DNA from: JBCDBH01 sp039184055
GTDB taxonomy: Bacteria > Acidobacteriota > Thermoanaerobaculia > Multivoradales > J023
Reading direction: 5' to 3'
Length of the DNA: 5,447 bases
NCBI GenBank assembly: GCA_039184055.1
Contig: JBCDBH010000398.1
Span: 1 to 5,447 of the forward strand
Part shown: positions 1-5,447 of the stretch, in pieces
Position numbering within the stretch: the first letter of the stretch is position 1
How the letters are laid out: the number at the start of each line of letters is the position of its first letter
Notes under the pieces: generated by a model
Seen by the model: the letters and a program-made list of their open reading frames with translations, nothing else
Database searches by the model: none
What the model was told of the DNA's origin: nothing
Made by a program: the position numbers and the translations under genes

Positions 1-935
1 CGGTGTTCTTCGAGGACACGCGATTCGGTGTCGAAAAGTACAAAGAGATCTTCTTCGGTGAGCTGGTGAAGGATGATTGGGATGTGCTGATGCACTATTT
101 CGAGTTCACCGACCGTGTACAACATGTCATGTGGCGCCTCTTCGACGAAGAGCATCCCCGTTACGATGCCGAGGAAGCTGCGATCTGGGGAGATTCGATT
201 CTCCACGCCTATCAGGACATGGACGCCATCGTCGGTGAGGCGATGGAGAAGAAGGGTGAGGACACGATCCTCATGGTGGTATCAGACCACGGTTTCGCCT
301 CGTTCCGGCGCGGTATGAACTACAACACGTGGCTGGCGCAAAATGGCTATATGCGGCTCAAGGGCGAGGATCCAGGACGCATGAACTTAGAGCAGCTCTT
401 CGACAAGGGTGACTTCTTCGTCAACGTGGATTGGAGCCAGACCCGCGCCTACGCTCTTGGATTGGGGCAGATCTACATCAATCTGAAGGGGCGCGAAGCC
501 CAGGGGATCGTCGAGCCCGGGGCGGAGTACGAAGCGCTTCGGGCGGAGATCAAAGCCGGCCTCGAAGGCTATGTGGACGAGGAGACAGGTGAGAATCCTG
601 TTGCCTACGTATGGCGCCGAGATGAGGTCTATGGCGTTTTCGATCCTGAGTTGATCCCCGACCTTATTCCCTCGAATAGTGATGGCTATCGAGTTGGGTG
701 GCAAGATTCTCTAGGAGGCATTGCCAGGGCTGTCGTCGAGGACAATCTCGACGTGTGGAGCGGTGACCACTGTTCCGTCTATCCACCGCTGGTCGACGGG
801 ATTTTCTTCAGTAGCATCCCGGTCGACAACTCCGAGCAGCCTTACATGGCCGACATCATGCCGACGCTCCTCGAGATCTTCGGCGTCGAATCATCGACCG
901 AATTCGACGGTAGAAGTCTTCTTCCGCCAGGGTGA
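1..935 (+). CDS. Alkaline phosphatase superfamily protein (type I phosphodiesterase/nucleotide pyrophosphatase-like), 3' part
   Basis: The 5' end lies outside the window: the frame is open from base 1, so the GTG at base 3 is probably not the start. About 310 C-terminal residues are visible. Counting from the codon at base 3, D37-x3-H41 (TDRVQH), D95-H96 (SDHGF) and H256 (SGDH) match the Asp/His metal ligands of the nucleotide pyrophosphatase/phosphodiesterase branch. The end (ADIMPTLLEIFG...DGRSLLP) is the usual C-terminus of this superfamily. The first metal-binding Asp and the Thr/Ser nucleophile would lie upstream. The family hydrolyses phosphate mono- or diesters with two metal ions; the substrate here cannot be read. 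It is not a typical GpmI/GpmM phosphoglycerate mutase, whose motifs differ. With its ligands intact it is probably active. Its stop overlaps the next start by 4 bp, so it should be co-transcribed with the envC-like gene. Confidence 0.85.
   Translation, partial: VFFEDTRFGVEKYKEIFFGELVKDDWDVLMHYFEFTDRVQHVMWRLFDEEHPRYDAEEAAIWGDSILHAYQDMDAIVGEAMEKKGEDTILMVVSDHGFASFRRGMNYNTWLAQNGYMRLKGEDPGRMNLEQLFDKGDFFVNVDWSQTRAYALGLGQIYINLKGREAQGIVEPGAEYEALRAEIKAGLEGYVDEETGENPVAYVWRRDEVYGVFDPELIPDLIPSNSDGYRVGWQDSLGGIARAVVEDNLDVWSGDHCSVYPPLVDGIFFSSIPVDNSEQPYMADIMPTLLEIFGVESSTEFDGRSLLPPG
932..935 (+). promoter_or_regulatory. GTGA stop/start overlap (translational coupling)
   Basis: The TGA ending the phosphatase-family gene (933-935) overlaps the GTG start of the envC-like gene (932-934). 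The bases just upstream contain only a weak ribosome-binding match (CCAGG). Ribosomes finishing the first gene probably restart here, which would tie the expression of the two proteins together. Confidence 0.7.
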
Positions 936-2065
936 AACGGTTGCACGTACGCGGTCGACTGATAGCCATCGTGACGCTCGGCTTGATGCTGAGTGCGGCG
1001 GCTGTCGCGACCGCTCAGGATTCCGGGGAGCGAGAGACCGCGCTCGCTGGAATCCGCGCTGAGATCGCCAAGCTCGAAACTCGGGCCACGGATCTTCGCC
1101 AACGTGAACGTACGTTGGCCAACGAGCTGGATCGGGTCGAGGTGGAGCTTTCTCTGCAGGAAGCTCAGCTCGAGGAGGCGACGACGGCTGCCGAGCTCGC
1201 GGCTTCGCAGGCCGCCGATGCCGAGGCCAAGGTGGCGCGCTTGACCGTTGCGCTTTCGGAAACCCGTGCGGGGCTTCGGCGCCAGCTCACCATGCTCTAC
1301 CAGCTCGGGCGCCAGGGGTATCTGCGTCTTTTCCTGTCGCTCGATGGCTCACGCGACGTCTTGCCGGCGATTCGCCAACTTCGTTTTCTCGCCTTTCGGG
1401 ATCGTCGATCGATCGATCGCTTCACCGCCTTGCGTGACGATCTATCGGTCGAGGAGGAACGGCTCGAAGCTCGTTTGGCCGAGCAAGAAGCGTGGCGGCT
1501 TCGGGAGCTCGAGCGGCGTGATCGACTGGCTGGGTTGCGTACGGAGCGCGCGGCCTTGCTCGAACGGCTCAATGCGCAACGTCGGCGAGTCGAAGCCGAG
1601 ACCGCCGAGCTGACGGAGAAGGAAGAGAAGCTGGCACGCCTGATCACCGCCTTGACCGTCGACGACGAACCGTTGGCTGGCCAACCCATCCAAGGTTTTT
1701 TCGGTGTTCTCGATCGACCCGTGGAAGGTGCGCTGATCGGCGAATTCGGTCCACGTCGAGATCCTCGATATGGAACCAAGGTTCCGTACAACGGCATTGA
1801 CATCGCGGCCGAGCCCGGGGCCAAAGTGAAGGCGATCTACCCGGGCGAAGTCCTGTTCGCGGCGCCTTTCGAAGGGTACGGAAAGATGGTGGTGATCCAC
1901 CATCCAGGGCGCGTCTTCTCGCTGTATGCGCGGCTCGCCGACCTGACGGTCACGCAAGGCGCTATGGTATCGTTGGGAACCGAGGTCGGCACGTCTACCG
2001 ACCTCTTCTACTTCGAGATTCGCCGCGAAAATCAAGCCGAAGATCCCCTACCTTGGCTACGTTGA
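932..2065 (+). CDS. envC: EnvC-like murein hydrolase activator (coiled coil plus degenerate LytM/M23 domain)
   Basis: A 377-residue exported protein, close to E. coli EnvC (about 420). The GTG start lies in a GTGA overlap with the upstream stop; no strong Shine-Dalgarno is seen, so translational coupling is likely. Residues 1-28 form a signal peptide (basic start, hydrophobic stretch 10-26, cleavage after ATA-28). Residues about 32-245 are a Glu/Arg/Ala/Leu-rich coiled coil, with the EnvC-type block LYQLGRQGYLRLFLS in the middle. Residues about 258-377 form a LytM/M23 domain ending in YFEIRR and DPLPWLR, as in EnvC. Active M23 peptidases use HxxxD and HxH zinc motifs. Here Y286 replaces the first His (D290 remains), R334 replaces the His of Y-x-H-L, and L358 and Y360 replace HxH. 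It is therefore probably not a peptidase but binds and activates a periplasmic N-acetylmuramoyl-L-alanine amidase during cell separation. The symbol is given by family; the partner amidase is not in the window. Confidence 0.88.
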   Translation: MKRLHVRGRLIAIVTLGLMLSAAAVATAQDSGERETALAGIRAEIAKLETRATDLRQRERTLANELDRVEVELSLQEAQLEEATTAAELAASQAADAEAKVARLTVALSETRAGLRRQLTMLYQLGRQGYLRLFLSLDGSRDVLPAIRQLRFLAFRDRRSIDRFTALRDDLSVEEERLEARLAEQEAWRLRELERRDRLAGLRTERAALLERLNAQRRRVEAETAELTEKEEKLARLITALTVDDEPLAGQPIQGFFGVLDRPVEGALIGEFGPRRDPRYGTKVPYNGIDIAAEPGAKVKAIYPGEVLFAAPFEGYGKMVVIHHPGRVFSLYARLADLTVTQGAMVSLGTEVGTSTDLFYFEIRRENQAEDPLPWLR

Positions 2066-2069
2066 TGTA

Positions 2070-2082
2070 CGGCGGATCGCCG
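2070..2082 (+). other. Small intra-operon hairpin
   Basis: A perfect 5-bp G/C stem (CGGCG / CGCCG) with a GAT loop lies 5 bases after the envC-like stop, in the 75-bp gap before the S41-like gene. No T-run follows, so it is not a convincing terminator. It might stabilise mRNA ends or be chance in G+C-rich DNA. The rest of the gap shows no clear promoter. Confidence 0.3.
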
Positions 2083-2127
2083 ATCAGGACGCGGATTCGT
2101 TCGATATGAATCTGCTCTCGTCTTCTC

Positions 2128-2133
2128 AGGTGA
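2128..2133 (+). promoter_or_regulatory. Ribosome binding site of the S41-like gene
   Basis: AGGTGA lies 7 bases before the ATG at 2141, a good Shine-Dalgarno at normal spacing. It supports that start over alternatives. The signal/anchor sequence begins directly at this start. Confidence 0.65.
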
Positions 2134-2140
2134 ACGACAC

Positions 2141-3355
2141 ATGCTCAACCGTGCTCGCCTTCTCTTTGTCGCTACCTCTATATTGACTGTTTTCCTACTG
2201 ATCGCCGGCTCCCTGTGGAGTGGCGCGCATGCGGACGATCCGGGAGGTGACTCCCTATACAAGTACCTGTCGATGTTTGTCGAAGTGCTCGGGCTGGTCG
2301 ATCGCGCCTACGTCGACGAGGCGGATCTCGAACCCTTGCTCGGTGGCGCTCTCGGGGGAGCCACCGAGGCGCTCGATCCGTTCTCGGCTTATATCCCAGC
2401 GAGTGACGTGGATCGCTTTCTCGCCAGTCGCCAGGAAGCCGCTTTTCGCAGTGGCTTGATCGTGCTCAAGGAGCGCGGAGTCCTGTATGCCGTGGCGGTC
2501 GAGAGTGGCAGTCCCGCTGAGGCAGCGGGCTTCGAACGCGATGACATTCTTTCGGCGATCGACGGAGTGTCGACTCGCAACATGCCTCTGTGGCACGCGC
2601 GTGCGGTGCTTTCCAAGCCGGTCGGTACCGAGGTTCAGATCGAGCGGATTCGCTTTGGCGAGACCGAGACCATTACCCTGACGCTCGCGGAATACGAGCG
2701 ACCCGGTGTTCGTGTCGAGACACGCCGTGGCGTACCGGTGCTCTTCATCGAACGCATCGGTGCGGATGCCGTCGAGAACGTGGCCGCGAGCTTGGGAGTA
2801 CTGGGAACCGAATCACCGGCAGATGCCTTGCCTGGGCTCGAGCGACCCGACACGTTGGTGATCGATGTTCGTGGCACGGCTGGTGGCGATATTCGGGCTG
2901 CCTATGATGTTGCGGGGCTCTTTACTCGAGGCGAGCTCGGCGTGTTGAAAGGCCGTGGCGAAGCGATCGAGGTCTTCTCGAGCCAGGACGAGCCGGCGTG
3001 GAGCGGTACGATCGCGATCCTGATCGATCGCGGCACGCAGGGCGCGGCCGAGGTTCTCGCAACGGTTCTCTCGCAGCAAGTCGACGCGGTGCTCGTGGGT
3101 CAGCCTACGTTTGGCTACGCTGGCAATCTGGCGCTCGTCGAGCTTTCGAACGGTGGCCGACTTCAGCTCACCGACGCCTTCTACACCGGTCCGGACCAGG
3201 CGCCGATCACCGACTCGCTCGAGGTGGATCTGCGCGTGCGTGACTTTTCGAACTTGCTTGCTCCAGACGGTGAGGACACGGACGTGGTTCTCGAGCGTGG
3301 TCTCGAAGTCGTACTCGGTGAAACCGAAGTGCCCGAGGAACGCCAAGCTGCTTGA
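2141..3355 (+). CDS. Membrane-anchored PDZ-S41 family protein, probable catalytically dead C-terminal processing peptidase
   Basis: A 404-residue protein with the layout of CtpA/CtpB/Prc peptidases. Residues 7-24 are a hydrophobic signal or anchor (possible cleavage after AHA-31). Residues about 40-95 are the Ctp N-terminal helical region with LDPFSAY (78-84). Residues about 100-183 are a PDZ domain (SGLIVL, SPAEAAGF, DDILSAIDG). Residues about 190-345 are the S41 fold (IDVRGTAGG at 241-249, GQPTFG at 320-325). Active members use a Ser, a Lys 25 residues later and a Gln 4 after that. At the same spacing this protein has G301 (GTQGAAE instead of G-S/T-A-S-A-S-E), Y326 (TFGY instead of TFGK) and L330. 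All three are lost while the fold motifs remain, and the frame is intact, so decay to a pseudogene is unlikely. A scaffold or substrate-binding role through the PDZ domain is inferred. It sits between envC-like and yibQ-like genes, so cell-wall control is the likely setting. Confidence 0.85.
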   Translation: MLNRARLLFVATSILTVFLLIAGSLWSGAHADDPGGDSLYKYLSMFVEVLGLVDRAYVDEADLEPLLGGALGGATEALDPFSAYIPASDVDRFLASRQEAAFRSGLIVLKERGVLYAVAVESGSPAEAAGFERDDILSAIDGVSTRNMPLWHARAVLSKPVGTEVQIERIRFGETETITLTLAEYERPGVRVETRRGVPVLFIERIGADAVENVAASLGVLGTESPADALPGLERPDTLVIDVRGTAGGDIRAAYDVAGLFTRGELGVLKGRGEAIEVFSSQDEPAWSGTIAILIDRGTQGAAEVLATVLSQQVDAVLVGQPTFGYAGNLALVELSNGGRLQLTDAFYTGPDQAPITDSLEVDLRVRDFSNLLAPDGEDTDVVLERGLEVVLGETEVPEERQAA

Positions 3356-3367
3356 CCCTGTCGTGTC

Positions 3368-4294
3368 ATGAAGCCTCGTCCGCCCCAACGCCGGGCTGCA
3401 AGGAAGGGCGGAACAAGAAAAGTGTCTCGTTCTTCTCTTCGGCTTCGACTTCTTCTGGCGGTTGCGGCGGTTGCACTCTTCGTGGGCGGAATCACGCTCG
3501 GGATCCGCATCGCCGCTCCCCCTGGGCCACCGCAACTCCTGAACTCTCCTGATTCGCCAGCGCCCCGGGATTCGGGTGCGTCATCGCAGCCCGATCGTGT
3601 GGTGCCATCGCCGCCCGAGTCAGCAGCGATTCCACCTCGCGTGACGATTGTGATCGACGATCTCGGTCGTAGTCTCGACGAAGTCGATCGGCTTCTCGCG
3701 CTAGAAGAACCGATTACATTTGCCGTGCTGCCGTACGAGGTGCGTACCGCTGAGGTGGTCGCGGCGTTGCGGAGTCACGGTGCCGAGTATCTCTGTCACC
3801 TTCCGATGGAGGCGAAAGGGAGTGCCGATCCGGGGCCCGGCGCACTCGAGCTCACCATGGCCCATGACGAGCTGCGTGCCACGACCCGTCGTGCCTTGGC
3901 GGCGGTTCCGGGTGCGGTCGGTGTCAACAACCATATGGGTTCTGGGATCTCGAGCGAGCGCCGCGCGATCGCAACGGTACTCGGGGTCATCGCGGAACAA
4001 GGGTTGTCGTATCTCGATTCGCGCACGGCGGCCGATACCGTCGGGTTCGAGGTCGCGCGTCAACTCGGCATCCCCGCGGCGGAGCGGCATGTGTTTCTCG
4101 ATTCGGATCGAAGTCCGGAGAGCATCCGGCGCCAGTTCGAGACGCTCTTGGAGCAGGCACGTCAGCGCGGCTCGGCTATCGCGATCGGACATCCTTACCC
4201 GGAAACGCTCGATGTCTTACAGACGGAGCTTCCACGTGCACGCGAAGCTGGATTCGTCGTCGTGCCGTTGAGCCACGTGTTGATCGACGGTTGA
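3368..4294 (+). CDS. YibQ-type divergent polysaccharide deacetylase family protein
   Basis: A 308-residue protein starting 12 bases after the previous stop. The first 26 residues are strongly basic, followed by one membrane segment (about 27-46), a Pro/Ser-rich linker (about 51-89) and a divergent polysaccharide deacetylase domain (about 90-306). Family motifs are all present: VIDDLG (95-100, with D97 and D98), LPMEA, NNHMGS (187-192, with H189), DSRT (217-220), HVFLDSD and GHPYPET (274-280, with H275). The domain belongs with Polysacc_deac_2 (YibQ), a relative of NodB-type metal-dependent deacetylases. It should face the periplasm. The substrate is unknown even in E. coli, so peptidoglycan or another glycan is only suggested by its neighbours. 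No clear Shine-Dalgarno precedes this ATG. A GTG at 3422, with purine-rich bases upstream, would give a start 18 residues shorter that keeps the membrane segment. It is the last gene of the operon. Confidence 0.9.
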   Translation: MKPRPPQRRAARKGGTRKVSRSSLRLRLLLAVAAVALFVGGITLGIRIAAPPGPPQLLNSPDSPAPRDSGASSQPDRVVPSPPESAAIPPRVTIVIDDLGRSLDEVDRLLALEEPITFAVLPYEVRTAEVVAALRSHGAEYLCHLPMEAKGSADPGPGALELTMAHDELRATTRRALAAVPGAVGVNNHMGSGISSERRAIATVLGVIAEQGLSYLDSRTAADTVGFEVARQLGIPAAERHVFLDSDRSPESIRRQFETLLEQARQRGSAIAIGHPYPETLDVLQTELPRAREAGFVVVPLSHVLIDG

Positions 4295-4312
4295 AGGTCA
4301 GGCCGTTTGGTG

Positions 4313-4390
4313 AAAAATGCGGGCTCGCAGGCAGGCCACCGCTCGGCAGCCGAGCGGTGGTGAGTGGGGCGGGACCATCCTGATGGATGG
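4313..4390. terminator. Hairpin cluster, probable bidirectional terminator between convergent genes
   Basis: Two perfect hairpins lie just after the operon. The first, 4336-4360, has an 11-bp G/C-rich stem (CCACCGCTCGG with its complement, loop CAG). The second, 4375-4390, has a 6-bp stem (CCATCC/GGATGG, loop TGAT). On the minus strand a third small inverted repeat (TGCG-AGCC-CGCA, 4318-4329) runs straight into TTTTT (4317-4313), like a short intrinsic terminator. On the plus strand no T-run follows the strong stem, so operon termination there would be Rho-assisted or atypical. The cluster lies 18 bases past the deacetylase stop and 15 bases past the stop of the candidate minus-strand gene. 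Confidence 0.5.
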
Positions 4391-4405
4391 CGGTTGGAGG
4401 GAGGG

Positions 4406-4771
4406 TCAGGTCGACAGCAGACCCCGAGGCGTCGGCAGACGGTTCACTTCGGGTAGCCGTGTCGAACCTGAACCCGCCGGCCGTTGCGGGGTCGCGTGGG
4501 CCGGGATGGACTGAGGTTTCGGTGCGGTGATGGGAGGTGGAGGCGGTGGCGATTGCGGAGGCTCGACGCCCCACATCGTCGGGGTGACGCGGTACGGCCG
4601 TGTCGTTTTCGGTTGCCGTCGTGTAGTGACCCGGTCGAGTCGTGCTGCTCCGACTGCCGGACGAGAAGGTACGGAAGACGGCAGGGCTCCTGGGCGAGCC
4701 GGCCGGTGGTGGCCATGGTTGGCGCGGATGCGTTCGGTGAGAACTTTGACTACGAGATCGAAGGATTTCAT
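4406..4771 (-). CDS. Hypothetical small proline-rich basic protein
   Basis: A possible 121-residue gene of no recognised family. The start ATG (4771-4769) has GAGGAG 5 bases upstream, one of the better ribosome-binding sites in the window, and it is preferred over an in-frame ATG at 4858 that has no such site. The first 18 residues (MKSFDLVVKVLTERIRAN) could form an amphipathic helix. The rest is low complexity: about 20% proline (24 residues) with a run of six at 75-80, many Arg and Thr, and little hydrophobic residue after position 20. No signal peptide or cysteine is seen. It is convergent with the operon and followed by hairpins. Against it: G+C-rich DNA makes long chance frames, other frames are open here too, and the composition is not that of a folded protein. 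It might be a disordered or membrane-peripheral protein, a decayed gene, or not a gene. Confidence 0.35.
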   Translation of the reverse strand: MKSFDLVVKVLTERIRANHGHHRPARPGALPSSVPSRPAVGAARLDRVTTRRQPKTTRPYRVTPTMWGVEPPQSPPPPPPITAPKPQSIPAHATPQRPAGSGSTRLPEVNRLPTPRGLLST

Positions 4772-4776
4772 GGCGG

Positions 4777-4782
4777 CTCCTC
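4777..4782 (-). promoter_or_regulatory. Ribosome binding site of the small proline-rich ORF
   Basis: On the minus strand GAGGAG lies 5 bases before the ATG at 4771. It is the main reason to take the 121-residue frame seriously and to choose this start. Confidence 0.4.
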
Positions 4783-4964
4783 GGAGACGGGTTGGTTCGA
4801 GATGCCTGTCTCTTTGGCAAGCCACGGGCCAATGTGACCGGCTACCGTTAAACGCCATGATTGGAATGATTTGGCTTCGACTCTAGGAAGTCTCCGTAGA
4901 CACGGATCGTCAAACGAATCAGCATCGATCCGCCATCCACACGCCTTGTTCGTTACCAAACCTA

Positions 4965-5006
4965 GGAAATCCGGGGGATTTTCCGTCTGTCAGAAGATCT
5001 GGACAG
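4965..5006 (-). terminator. Possible weak terminator of the permease gene (two small hairpins)
   Basis: Downstream of the permease stop on the minus strand lie two inverted repeats. One, 5006-4987, pairs CTGT/ACAG and CAG/CTG with one bulge and an ATCTT loop. The other, 4984-4965, pairs GGAAAATCC with GGATTTCC, with one bulge and a CCC loop. Neither is followed by a clear T-run, so intrinsic termination is uncertain. Confidence 0.25.
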
Positions 5007-5019
5007 ATGCCAAATCCCT

Positions 5020-5447
5020 TCAACCTTCGTTGCGTAACACCTCGATCGGTCGCTGCGCGAGAGCACGAACGCTGGCGGCGAGACCGGCGCATACGGAGAG
5101 TACGATGGCGAGAGTCAGGGCAATGATGAAGTCGAGGCCTCTCGGCGACCACGTGATGTCCATACCGTGGACCAACACCGCCCAGGCGAGAATGCCACCG
5201 CCGATCGTGCCGATCACACCGGCGATCATGCCGACGAGGGCATATTCGGTGGCGAATGCCGCGGCGACTTGATGGCGGGTCATGCCGAGGGTTTTGAGCA
5301 AAGCCACTTCGGCGCCACGCTGGGAGGCGCCCGCGGCGATCGCCCCGATGAGGATGGCCAAACCCGCCAAGACCGTCAAGCTACCGAGCATGCGCACACC
5401 GGCACCGAGTCGTTCGACCACGTCGGAGACTTTTTCCAGGATTTCGC
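5020..5447 (-). CDS. ABC transporter permease, FtsX/MacB-like domain, C-terminal part
   Basis: The gene runs off the right edge. The frame stays open through 5445 (EILEKVSDVVERLG...), so the GTG at 5421 is probably not the start. About 141 C-terminal residues are visible. They hold three hydrophobic segments: LGSLTVLAGLAILIGAIAAG, the stretch around ALVGMIAGVIGTIGGGILAW, and FIIALTLAIVLSVCAGLAA. Between the first two lies the family's conserved cytoplasmic block, QRGAEVALLKTLGMTRHQV. The end, ALAQRPIEVLRNEG, is like the end of YbbP-type large permeases. Such proteins sit in the inner membrane and work with an ATPase of the LolD/MacB type, often in lipoprotein or periplasmic substrate handling or mechanotransmission. 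The ATPase partner is not in the window. The substrate cannot be told, and it should not be named FtsX on this fragment. Confidence 0.85.
   Translation of the reverse strand, partial: EILEKVSDVVERLGAGVRMLGSLTVLAGLAILIGAIAAGASQRGAEVALLKTLGMTRHQVAAAFATEYALVGMIAGVIGTIGGGILAWAVLVHGMDITWSPRGLDFIIALTLAIVLSVCAGLAASVRALAQRPIEVLRNEG

Larger units (their letters stand above)
4772..5019. other. Intergenic stretch without a convincing gene
   Basis: About 250 bases that are locally richer in A+T than the neighbouring genes. Frames crossing it on either strand look like chance or shadows of the permease. It would have to hold the promoter of the small minus-strand ORF if that gene is separately transcribed. 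A TTGACG on the minus strand (4913-4908) resembles a -35 box but has no fitting -10. The only other structure is the pair of weak hairpins at 4965-5006. Confidence 0.5.

Noticed and set aside
1406..1419. Short tandem CGAT repeat (three and a half units)
   Set aside because: Encodes Arg-Ser-Ile-Asp within the coiled coil in good frame; GATCG words are common in all genes here, so there is no sign of a special repeat.
1297..1824. 175-codon minus-strand open frame opposite the envC-like gene
   Set aside because: Ser/Arg-rich low-complexity translation lying wholly within a well-supported coding gene; typical antisense shadow in G+C-rich DNA.
1442..2035. 197-codon minus-strand open frame opposite the envC-like gene
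   Set aside because: Overlaps the LytM domain on the opposite strand, has no recognisable motif and no ribosome-binding site that I could find.
2813..3535. 240-codon minus-strand open frame across the S41-like and deacetylase genes
   Set aside because: Spans two supported plus-strand genes and their junction; the translation is charged, without domain motifs.
4176..4832. 218-codon minus-strand open frame across the deacetylase 3' end and the intergenic region
   Set aside because: Runs into the conserved end of the deacetylase, is Ser/Thr/Pro/Arg-rich without motif, and has no Shine-Dalgarno comparable to that of the overlapping 121-residue frame.
4527..4886. 119-codon plus-strand open frame starting with a Gly run
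   Set aside because: The glycine run is the reverse reading of the G-rich tract; no ribosome-binding site or family resemblance, and it opposes the better-supported minus-strand candidate.
4908..4913. Minus-strand TTGACG as a -35 promoter element
   Set aside because: No acceptable -10 hexamer at 16-18 bases spacing (CTTCCT/TTCCTA/CCTAGA are poor), so a promoter is not called.
1..5447. Search for tRNA, rRNA, CRISPR arrays, insertion sequences or attachment sites
   Set aside because: No tRNA-like cloverleaf, spaced direct repeats, transposase motifs or terminal inverted repeats were recognised by eye.

Overview
The window looks chromosomal and comes from a G+C-rich (by eye about 60%) diderm bacterium. 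Signal peptides, membrane anchors and an EnvC-type amidase activator point to a cell with a periplasm and peptidoglycan. The lineage cannot be fixed from the sequence. Acidobacteriota, Myxococcota or other former deltaproteobacterial groups are only a guess, based on the gene set and composition.

Bases 1-4294 hold four tightly packed plus-strand genes. First is the 3' part of an alkaline-phosphatase-superfamily (type I phosphodiesterase-like) enzyme that keeps its visible metal ligands. It overlaps by 4 bp (GTGA) an EnvC-like protein with a signal peptide, a long coiled coil and a degenerate LytM/M23 domain. After 75 bp comes a membrane-anchored PDZ plus S41 (C-terminal processing peptidase) protein in which all three catalytic positions are substituted. 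After another 12 bp comes a membrane-anchored YibQ-type divergent polysaccharide deacetylase. Two consecutive genes therefore encode probable pseudoenzymes, which suggests scaffold or regulator roles in control of peptidoglycan hydrolysis. EnvC-type proteins activate cell-wall amidases, and an envC-yibQ neighbourhood is known from E. coli, where the gene before envC (gpmM) also encodes an alkaline-phosphatase-superfamily enzyme.

Bases 4295-5019 separate the operon from convergent minus-strand genes. The section nearest the operon holds two perfect hairpins and an A/T run, probably a terminator zone. Next is a possible small proline-rich minus-strand gene (4406-4771) with a good Shine-Dalgarno but no recognised family. 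Bases 4772-5019 show no convincing gene, only weak hairpins near the end of the next gene.

Bases 5020-5447 hold the C-terminal part of an FtsX/MacB-fold ABC transporter permease on the minus strand, cut by the window edge.

The strongest lead is the S41-family protein with an erased Ser-Lys-Gln site next to a catalytically degenerate LytM activator. No mobile element, CRISPR array, tRNA or rRNA was seen.
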